12,643 nt of DNA from JBEAOO01 sp041164825 (GTDB lineage: Bacteria; Pseudomonadota; Gammaproteobacteria; Burkholderiales; Burkholderiaceae_C): positions 1-12,643 of the forward strand of contig JBEAOO010000060.1 in the NCBI GenBank assembly GCA_041164825.1, in the 5' to 3' direction. Within the stretch, counting starts at the first letter, position 1. The number at the start of each line of letters is the position of its first letter. The notes beneath the pieces were generated by a model that was not told where the DNA came from, ran no database searches, and saw nothing but the letters and a program-made list of their open reading frames with translations. The position numbers were made by a program, and so were the translations under genes. This document shows, piece by piece, positions 6,892-12,643 of this stretch.

Positions 6892-6951
6892 ACGGCGGCG
6901 CGTCGGCGCTGGCGTGCCCACCCTGCGGCGCCACGGGTCGCGCCTTGGCGA

Positions 6952-6987
6952 CTCAGTTCAGCTCAGCCTCTCAGTTCAGCTCGGCCA
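6952..6987. repeat. 18-bp tandem duplication at the 3' end of the GGDEF-EAL gene
   Basis: Two adjacent 18-bp units (6952-6969 and 6970-6987) share 16 of 18 bases and both begin CTCAGTTCAGCTC. On the minus strand each unit encodes AELN followed by a stop. The gene therefore ends at the first stop, with a second copy of its last codons and stop just downstream. Confidence 0.8.
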
Positions 6988-9094
6988 TGGCCGTGAAGCC
7001 AAACAGCGACGAACGGAAATCGAGCTGCCGCGGGCCTTCGTCGTTCATGGCCCAGAGCTGCAGCGCCTGGGCCGACATCGGCCGGGCAAACAAATAGCCC
7101 TGCAGCTCATCGCAGCCGAGTGCGCTCAAGATCTCTTGCTGCATCTCGGTTTCCACGCCCTCGGCCACCACCTTCAAGCTCAGCGCCTTGGCGAGTTGCA
7201 CCACCGCGTCCACCACGGCGCGGGCATCCACGCTGGTTTCGAGGTCGAGCACAAAGCTGCGGTCGATCTTGAGCTCTTCAGCCGGCAATTTGCGCAGGTA
7301 ACTGAGGCTGGAGTAACCAGTGCCAAAGTCGTCGATGGAGAGGTGCACGCCCGCGGCAGACAGCCCTTCGATGACCTTCAGCGTCGTTTCGCTGTCGCCC
7401 ATGGCGGCCGACTCGGTGATCTCGCAAGTGAGCTGTTTGGGCTCAATGCGGTAGCGCGCCAGGGTCTCGCGGATGCGCTCTACAAGGTCGTCCTGCCCCA
7501 GTTGCTGCGCCGACAAATTGATGGCCACGCGCATGCGCAGGCCTTGGTCGCGCCAGGCGCGAATCTGCCGGCAAGCTTCTTCGATCAGCCAATTGCCCAG
7601 CTCGTTGATCAGCCCATGGCGCTCGGCAATGGGGATGAACACGCCCGGCGGCACCATGCCCCGCTTGGGATGGTGCCAGCGCATCAGCGCCTCGGCGCCG
7701 GTGATTTGGCGGCTGGGGGCGTGCAGCTTGGGTTGGTAGAACAGCTCCAGCTGGTCGTGCGCGATGGCCACACGCAGGTCGCGCAACAGTTCGGACTGTT
7801 CTCGCGCGCTCTGAATCAGGCTGGCCGAGAACACGCTGTACGACGCACCGCCCGTCGATTTGGACTGCCGCATGGCCGCTTCCGCGTGGCTGATCAGCGT
7901 GCTGACGGAGCCATGATCGGGGTACATGGCCAAGCCCACCGAGCAGGTCAGCACCGCCTCGCGCGTGCCCTGTGACCAGGGCTGGCCCAACCACTGCAAC
8001 ACCTTGCCAGCCACGGCAGCCGCGGCCTCCTCGCCGGGGTTGTCAGCGAGCAGCAGCAAAAATTCGTCGCCACCCAGGCGCCCCACCACATCGTGCTCAC
8101 CGGCCAGCGCACGCAGGCGCTCGGCCATTTCGTGCAGGATGCGGTCACCGGCGCGGTGGCCCAGGTTTTCGTTGATCTGCTTGAACCCATCGAGATCAAC
8201 AAACAGCAGCGCCAAGCGCGCCTGGCGTGCATCAGCGTGGCGGGCGGCGTCGGCCAGCTTGCCTTCAAACATCTGCCGGCTGTAGAGGCCGGTCAGGGGG
8301 TCGACAAAGGTTTGCTGGTGCAGCTCTTCGCGAGCATGCGACAAGGACACCCGCAGCTGCGCCTCCAGAATCGACGTGACCAGCATGCAAATCAGCACGC
8401 CAGGCGCGCCAACGGCCGCCAGCAAGGTGATCGAGATGAGTGGCCAGAGCCCGTCGGTGCCCATGGCGGCCGACGGCCAGGTGCCGGCACCGAGCACCAG
8501 AAAGCCCAGCGCTTGCCCGGCCACCACCAAGCTGCCCAGCGTGACGCCTGCCCCAATGCGCAGACGCACCCGCCGCGCGCGATCACCTTGCCGGGCGCTG
8601 AAGTGCGACATCCAGCCCAGCAACACGCCCGCCGTGCCCAGCACCACCACCGGCCACGGGCTGATCGCGGCGGGCAGCAGCGGGGCGCCCACCGCCAATG
8701 CGAGCACCAGCTGCGTGAGCGCAAAGCCCAGGCCCAACACGCCCGTGGCCGCCAAGCGCCACACGGCGACCGGGCCCTCACTGCGGCTCAGCATCGCCAA
8801 GCCCAGCAGCGAGACGGCAACGGCCAGCAACAGGGACAGCCCCGCCAGCCCGGGCGAATACGCGGACACGCGCGAGCCCAAACAGGCGGCCAGGGCCAGG
8901 ACAGCACTGGCCCACAGGCCCACCCCTTGCGCCAAGGCCGACAGCAGCAGCCAGCGCCGGGCCACGTGCGGCTGCGAGAGCGGCACCCGGCGCAGCAGGT
9001 CCATGGCCACATAGGCTGCCAACATGGCCATGGCCCAGGCAGCCACCAGCAGGGCGGGCCACGCGGGCGCCATTCCTTGGAGGTGCGAGGTCAT
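6971..9094 (-). CDS. Membrane GGDEF-EAL cyclic-di-GMP enzyme with degenerate MHYT-like sensor
   Basis: The product is 707 aa. Residues 11-242 hold about seven hydrophobic segments (roughly 11-33, 46-72, 81-102, 111-137, 146-163, 180-203, 217-242). Their layout matches MHYT domains: AYVAMDLLRRV, then a Trp-led helix ending GLWASAVLALAA, then SAYSPGLAGLSLLLA. The Met/His residues of all three MHYT motifs are replaced. A GGDEF domain follows (about 262-425) with intact GGDEF at 341-345. Its allosteric I-site is missing (GEHD at 332-335 in place of RxxD). The EAL domain (about 436-685) keeps EALMRW (468-473), NLS (526-528), E558, IDDFGTGYSS (587-596), K609/D611 and AEGVE (644-648). Both catalytic domains look usable, making and breaking cyclic di-GMP. 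The ATG at 9094 lacks a strong Shine-Dalgarno. An ATG at 9073 would remove seven residues. Confidence 0.93.
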   Translation of the reverse strand: MTSHLQGMAPAWPALLVAAWAMAMLAAYVAMDLLRRVPLSQPHVARRWLLLSALAQGVGLWASAVLALAACLGSRVSAYSPGLAGLSLLLAVAVSLLGLAMLSRSEGPVAVWRLAATGVLGLGFALTQLVLALAVGAPLLPAAISPWPVVVLGTAGVLLGWMSHFSARQGDRARRVRLRIGAGVTLGSLVVAGQALGFLVLGAGTWPSAAMGTDGLWPLISITLLAAVGAPGVLICMLVTSILEAQLRVSLSHAREELHQQTFVDPLTGLYSRQMFEGKLADAARHADARQARLALLFVDLDGFKQINENLGHRAGDRILHEMAERLRALAGEHDVVGRLGGDEFLLLLADNPGEEAAAAVAGKVLQWLGQPWSQGTREAVLTCSVGLAMYPDHGSVSTLISHAEAAMRQSKSTGGASYSVFSASLIQSAREQSELLRDLRVAIAHDQLELFYQPKLHAPSRQITGAEALMRWHHPKRGMVPPGVFIPIAERHGLINELGNWLIEEACRQIRAWRDQGLRMRVAINLSAQQLGQDDLVERIRETLARYRIEPKQLTCEITESAAMGDSETTLKVIEGLSAAGVHLSIDDFGTGYSSLSYLRKLPAEELKIDRSFVLDLETSVDARAVVDAVVQLAKALSLKVVAEGVETEMQQEILSALGCDELQGYLFARPMSAQALQLWAMNDEGPRQLDFRSSLFGFTAMAELN

Positions 9095-9240
9095 GGATGG
9101 GTGAAGGGCAGAAAGAGGGGCATCAAAGGTTCAAACGCAGGGGTCAAAACCCACGCAAAGTATGAAACCAATATCGGCACAAGCACCTGTCAGCTGTACC
9201 CCCAAAGGTGGGATGGGCCGTGCGTATGCCCGTCAATTGG

Positions 9241-9258
9241 CCCGGTAAAGCGACCGGG
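9241..9258. repeat. Short perfect hairpin upstream of the GGDEF-EAL gene
   Basis: CCCGGT (9241-9246) and ACCGGG (9253-9258) are perfect complements around a 6-nt loop. It lies in the 258-bp gap between the AAA+ gene and the GGDEF-EAL gene. No T-run follows. Apart from this and the larger hairpin at 9303-9349, I see nothing definite in that gap, including no clear promoter. Confidence 0.4.
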
Positions 9259-9302
9259 ATGCCGAGTGCGATGGCGTGAGGTACCACCCCAGCCGTGGAC
9301 AG

Positions 9303-9349
9303 GCTGCGCGGCGCCAAACCCGCGTGGCCTGCTTGGCGCCGCATGCAGC
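9303..9349 (-). terminator. Strong hairpin just after the AAA+ gene (terminator or mRNA 3'-end stabiliser)
   Basis: GCTGC (9303-9307) plus GCGGCGCCAA (9308-9317) pair with TTGGCGCCGC (9333-9342) plus GCAGC (9345-9349). That gives 15 bp with one 2-nt bulge and a 15-nt loop. On the minus strand it starts 3 nt after the AAA+ stop codon. No U-tract follows, so it is not a textbook intrinsic terminator. It may protect the mRNA 3' end or act with another factor. Confidence 0.5.
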
Positions 9350-9352
9350 GGC

Positions 9353-11650
9353 TCAGTGCACAAACCCCATGCCGCGCTGCTTGCGCACCTCGGGTTTGAT
9401 GCGGTGCTCGGCTTCGAGCTGCGACAAAAACTCGTCGGGCTCGAACACCTCGCCCAGCACATCGACCTGGCGCTTGACCGAGGCAAAATCACCCGGCGCC
9501 AGCGCATCGAGCGCGCCCAGGCGTTGGCGCTGCTCGTGGGTCATCGCTGCCTCGTCGCCAGCCAGCGCCTCGGCCACAAACATGCGCTCGCGTTGGGTGC
9601 GCGTGAGCGGCATGAAGCGGATCTTGAACGTGAAACGGCGCAGCGCTGCTTCGTCCAGCTCGTCAAACAAATTGGTGGTGCAGATGAACACGCCGGTGAA
9701 GCGCTCCATGCCCTGCAGCATCTCATTGACCTCGCTGACCTCGTAGTTGCGCTCGGCCATGCGGCGGCTGCGCAAATAGCTGTCAGCCTCGTCGAGCAGC
9801 AGCACTGCCTGCTCGGCCTCGGCTTCGGCAAACATGCGCGCCATGTTCTGCTCGGTTTCGCCCACAAACTTGCTGACGATGTCGCTGGCTTGGCGAATCA
9901 TCAACGGCCGGCCCAGCGCCTGCGCCAGGTGCTCGGCGAGCGCGGTTTTGCCGGTGCCGGGCGGTCCATAAAAGCACAGCGTGCCGTAACCCTTGCGCCC
10001 GAGCGCGTCAACAATGCGCGGGATCTCAAAGCGCGATTCGGTGTTGACCAGGCTCAGGTCATACGATGTCACCACGCGCCGCGCACCGCGCTCGGTGCTG
10101 GTGTTGCCCAGGGCTTTGTCGGCGTTGCCGAGTTGGCGCTCGATCAGCGATTCCATGCTGCCCGCGCCCGCGGCCAAGTGCGCAAATTTCACCGCCGTGC
10201 GCACCTGCGCCGGCGTGAGGCTTTTGCGCTCGGCCAGCTTGGCGGCAAAGCCTTCCGACACCGCCACGCCCGCCAGCGCCCGGTTCACCAGCGACTCACG
10301 GGCGCCCGGGGGTGGGCTCTTCAATTCAAGGTGATATTGAAAGCGGCGGCGAAACGCCGGGTCGATTTGCTCGATGCGGTTGGTGACCCAGATCACCGGC
10401 ACCGGGTTGGTTTCCAAAATCTGGTTCACCCAGGCCTTGCCGCTGACGCTGCCACTGTGGGCGCCGTCGCTGCTGTCGAGCCGGGCCATGATCTGCGCGC
10501 TCTCGGTGGAGATGGGCGGAAACACATCCTCCACCTCGTCAAACAGCAGCGCCACCTGCGCGCTGGCCTTCAAAAACACCTGGCTGATTTGCAGTGAGCG
10601 GTAGCGGTCGCGGCCCGAGAGCGAGTTGCCGTCGCGGTCGGCGTATTCGACCTCGTAGAGCTCCAGGCCCGCGGTTTGAGCGCACACCTTGGCGAGCTCG
10701 GTTTTGCCGGTGCCGGGCGGGCCGTAGAGCAGCACATTCACACCCGGCGCCTTGGTGGCCACGGCGCGCTGCAACAGCGCCGTCATCACCTGCTGGTCGT
10801 CGCCCACGTAATGAAAATCGGACGGGCCCAGCTCGCTGCGCGCGGCCGGGCGTGTGAACACCGCCATCAAATCGGACGGGCCCTCGTAATGGCGCATCAA
10901 CACCGGCGGCAATTGCTCGCTGACCTTCATCAGGTCGGCCAGGTCGGTGATGTTGTGTTCGGAGATCAGATTCTCGACCATGCCGATGCGCTCCAGGCGC
11001 GAGCCTGCGCGCAGCGCCTCGGCCACTTCGGCTTCATTGACGCCCGCCACGGTGGCAATGGCGGCATAGGCCTCTTGCGCATTGGCCACTTTGAACTCCA
11101 CCAGCAGCCCGCGCAGATCGCGCTGGTAGCGCGCCAAGGTGCCATACAGCAACAACGCGCGCTCGGCCGGGTTGAGTTGCAGCAGGCCGGCCAGGGCGTC
11201 GATGTTCTTCTGCACCAGCGTCGATTCTTTTTTCAGGCTGCGGTCCAGCCACTCGGCGGTGGCAGCCAACACCACGATCAAATCCTTGGGCGCATCCTTC
11301 AGGTATTCGTCGGCGTAGAAGAACAGCGAGCCTTCTTCGTACGGGCCCTTCCAGTGGCCATAGCGCTGGATGAACGCCTGGTTGCTCAGCGCCTCGTGGC
11401 CGGCCCAGGTGTCCATGCCTTTGCAGCGGCGGGCCAAAAACTCACGCAAGCGGCCCAGCACATTGACGGGCCAGACCAGGTGTTTGGCGGTGAGGGCGAG
11501 CAGGCTGTTCCAGTCGCGCCGCAGGTTGAAGCGGCCCACGTGGCGCGTGGTCAGCGTCAACACGAACTGCGTGCACATGCGGTCCAGCACGGGCGCATCG
11601 GCCAGCCCGGGGGACAGCAGAACACGCGCATCGACAAGGCTCTTGGCCAT
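9353..11650 (-). CDS. Tandem AAA+ ATPase (two AAA modules, uncharacterised N-terminal domain)
   Basis: The product is 765 aa, begun at the ATG at 11650 with GGAGG 4 nt upstream. A longer frame to 11701 adds 17 residues and is not supported. Residues 1-280 are a helical domain I do not recognise. D1 has Walker A GPPGTGKT (310-317), Walker B LLFDEVED (368-375), sensor-1 Asn424 in WVTN, and arginines 434-436. D2 has Walker A GPPGTGKT (562-569), Walker B LLLDEAD (617-623), sensor-1 Asn660 in TTN, and R671/R672. D2 keeps a pore-loop-like KFVGE (594-598) and resembles the Cdc48/spastin/katanin group. D1 lacks an aromatic pore loop. It probably remodels or unfolds a protein partner in the cytoplasm, but no substrate can be deduced. 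The neighbours do not look like partners. A strong hairpin follows the stop. Confidence 0.88.
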   Translation of the reverse strand: MAKSLVDARVLLSPGLADAPVLDRMCTQFVLTLTTRHVGRFNLRRDWNSLLALTAKHLVWPVNVLGRLREFLARRCKGMDTWAGHEALSNQAFIQRYGHWKGPYEEGSLFFYADEYLKDAPKDLIVVLAATAEWLDRSLKKESTLVQKNIDALAGLLQLNPAERALLLYGTLARYQRDLRGLLVEFKVANAQEAYAAIATVAGVNEAEVAEALRAGSRLERIGMVENLISEHNITDLADLMKVSEQLPPVLMRHYEGPSDLMAVFTRPAARSELGPSDFHYVGDDQQVMTALLQRAVATKAPGVNVLLYGPPGTGKTELAKVCAQTAGLELYEVEYADRDGNSLSGRDRYRSLQISQVFLKASAQVALLFDEVEDVFPPISTESAQIMARLDSSDGAHSGSVSGKAWVNQILETNPVPVIWVTNRIEQIDPAFRRRFQYHLELKSPPPGARESLVNRALAGVAVSEGFAAKLAERKSLTPAQVRTAVKFAHLAAGAGSMESLIERQLGNADKALGNTSTERGARRVVTSYDLSLVNTESRFEIPRIVDALGRKGYGTLCFYGPPGTGKTALAEHLAQALGRPLMIRQASDIVSKFVGETEQNMARMFAEAEAEQAVLLLDEADSYLRSRRMAERNYEVSEVNEMLQGMERFTGVFICTTNLFDELDEAALRRFTFKIRFMPLTRTQRERMFVAEALAGDEAAMTHEQRQRLGALDALAPGDFASVKRQVDVLGEVFEPDEFLSQLEAEHRIKPEVRKQRGMGFVH

Positions 11651-11653
11651 GGC

Positions 11654-11660
11654 ACCTCCA
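11654..11660 (-). promoter_or_regulatory. Ribosome binding site fixing the AAA+ ATPase start
   Basis: Minus-strand TGGAGGT includes GGAGG 4 nt before the ATG at 11650. It is the clearest Shine-Dalgarno in the window and supports this start over 11701. Confidence 0.75.
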
Positions 11661-11778
11661 GCGGAGACAGCAGCAATCGATCTTGGCGCAAGTCGCGCCA
11701 CGCCACAAGCCGGAGCCGGCTGTCAGCGCGGGCTCACCATACCCCAGCGGCTGCTGGAACCAAAGCAGGAACTGCCGT

Positions 11779-11832
11779 GTTTTCCCGCAGCAACTGCGCG
11801 CTCTGTGACGCAATTGCGGTGCGGGCGGAAAC
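11779..11832. repeat. Imperfect inverted repeat after DUF3567
   Basis: GTTTTCCCGCA (11779-11789) and TGCGGGCGGAAAC (11820-11832) pair imperfectly around a 30-nt loop. It starts about 9 bp after the DUF3567 stop in the minus-strand direction. Neither strand shows a U-tract after it. It could be a weak transcript-end structure or chance in GC-rich DNA. Confidence 0.3.
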
Positions 11833-11840
11833 GCAGAGTG

Positions 11841-12122
11841 TCAGTGCAGCAACACCGGCTGCTGCATCAGCGACGAGAAGCGGCCGATGTAATCGTCCAA
11901 CTCGTCGGCGCTGGGCTCGCCCTCGATCAGCGCCTCGACGCCGATGCGGAAGCTCTCGGCCAGCGCACCTTCGATGAAGATTTCTTTGCGGGCGAACTTG
12001 TCCACGATCTCGAAGCCCCCGCGCATCAGCGCATCCTCGGGGGCCAGGCCTTGGGCCTGGTCGAGGCTGGGCACGTCGATTTGCACCACGGCAAAACTGT
12101 CCGAGTCGTAAAGCATGTGCAT
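11841..12122 (-). CDS. DUF3567 family protein
   Basis: The product is 93 aa. The start MHMLYDSDSFAVVQI and the central GGFEIVDKFARKEIFIEG match DUF3567, a small protein family I know only from Betaproteobacteria. Its function is unknown. It has no signal peptide or membrane segment and is acidic in its second half. The ATG at 12122 fits the family N-terminus and has GGAG 9 nt upstream. The ATG two codons later is less likely. On the minus strand a CTGACA (12171-12166) and a GATAGT (12146-12141) lie upstream with a 19-nt spacer, too long to be a confident promoter. The AAA+ gene begins 190 bp downstream. Confidence 0.9.
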   Translation of the reverse strand: MHMLYDSDSFAVVQIDVPSLDQAQGLAPEDALMRGGFEIVDKFARKEIFIEGALAESFRIGVEALIEGEPSADELDDYIGRFSSLMQQPVLLH

Positions 12123-12251
12123 GAAGCTGCTCCGGTAGGGACTATCGTCACCACAAACCCACTGGTGTCAGAGGCTGAAAAACTCTCGGCCTCTCAGTGT
12201 TCTCGGCACCAGTTGCGCCCATTCAAGCATTTTTCAAGCCGCCGTGTGCAA

Positions 12252-12643
12252 TCAGGGGGGGCTGGTCCAGGCTTCCAGCACGAAATCGAGGCTGAACTTG
12301 GCGTCGGTGAGCCGCGCATGCACCGGCAAATGGTGGCGCGCCGGGTCGAGCCAGGCCTCCACCGTGGTGTCGTAGGGCTGGCGCGGCACGCGGGTGTAGC
12401 GCAAGGCCTGCACCGGGCCCAGGGCAGTTTCCACGGTGTCGGGGCCCTCGGCGCGAAACACCCAGGTATCGAGCGAACCGCCCACACCCGCCACGCCCAG
12501 CGTGATGGTGGCGCCGGTCTGGGCCAGCAGCGGGTTGGCAGCGACGATGGCCGGCAGTTGCACCATCCAGCTCAAGCGGTCTTGCAGGCCGGGCCGCAGC
12601 GCAAAGGTGGCCGCCGGGCCCGAGAAGCTCAGCACGCCTTGCT
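12252..12643 (-). CDS. DUF3108 domain-containing protein, C-terminal part (5' end beyond window)
   Basis: The reading frame is open to the right edge, giving the last 129 residues before a TGA at 12254-12252. It reads QGVLSFSGPA, then LQDRLSWMVQLPAIVAANP, and WVFRAEGPDTVETALGPVQALRYTR followed by EAWLDPARHHLPVHARL. These are the usual C-terminal landmarks of DUF3108, a beta-rich domain seen in exported proteins of Proteobacteria. The GTG at 12635 is internal to the domain and not a real start. Function is unknown. A 129-bp gap separates it from DUF3567. In that gap AGAGGC (12170-12175) and GCCTCT (12189-12194) could form a weak stem, with no T-run after it on the minus strand. Confidence 0.85.
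   Translation of the reverse strand, partial: QGVLSFSGPAATFALRPGLQDRLSWMVQLPAIVAANPLLAQTGATITLGVAGVGGSLDTWVFRAEGPDTVETALGPVQALRYTRVPRQPYDTTVEAWLDPARHHLPVHARLTDAKFSLDFVLEAWTSPP

Noticed and set aside
11651..11701. Upstream start for the AAA+ ATPase
   Set aside because: The ATG at 11650 has GGAGG at a proper distance. The extra 17 residues have no such support.
12141..12171. CTGACA / GATAGT promoter for DUF3567
   Set aside because: The hexamers are fair but the spacer is 19 nt, and the implied start leaves almost no leader before the Shine-Dalgarno.
1..12643. Mobile element, CRISPR, toxin-antitoxin or defence system
   Set aside because: I found no transposase, integrase, regularly spaced repeats, tRNA or toxin-like small gene pairs. 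The AAA+ ATPase alone is not enough to propose a defence role.

Overview
The window is high-GC and densely coded, and almost every gene reads on the minus strand. It looks like ordinary chromosomal DNA of a betaproteobacterium, most likely Burkholderiales and probably near Comamonadaceae. The evidence is a DUF3567 protein (a family I know from Betaproteobacteria), a DUF3108 protein, a two-gene split MetH and an S-adenosylhomocysteine (SAH) riboswitch. This placement is inference from gene content; there is no rRNA or other marker. I see no tRNA, insertion sequence, integrase, phage gene or CRISPR array.

Positions 1-1815 hold a DUF1501/DUF1800 pair on the minus strand. The DUF1800 lipoprotein comes first in transcription. 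The N-terminus of a Tat-type DUF1501 protein follows 17 bp later and runs off the left edge. Positions 1976-6316 are a methionine-synthesis block, in transcription order: the homocysteine-binding module of MetH (359 aa), a small DUF465 protein (77 aa), an SAH riboswitch, and the folate/cobalamin/reactivation part of MetH (915 aa). The two MetH genes together rebuild one cobalamin-dependent methionine synthase. The riboswitch precedes only the larger gene. It sits directly downstream of a -10 element (TACAAT) buried in a perfect palindrome and upstream of a terminator-like hairpin, so accumulated SAH probably raises homocysteine remethylation.

Positions 6409-6891 encode the only plus-strand gene, a small HugZ-like flavin/heme-binding split-barrel protein divergent from metH. 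Converging on it is a membrane GGDEF-EAL cyclic-di-GMP enzyme (6971-9094). Its seven-helix N-terminus looks like an MHYT sensor that has lost its metal-ligand motifs. A strong hairpin separates it from a tandem AAA+ ATPase (9353-11650) with an unrecognised N-terminal domain. Upstream are DUF3567 (11841-12122) and the C-terminal part of a DUF3108 protein running off the right edge.

I do not see a wholly new multi-gene system. The most interesting items are the riboswitch/palindromic-promoter arrangement on a split metH, the degenerate MHYT cyclase/phosphodiesterase, and the uncharacterised tandem AAA+ protein.
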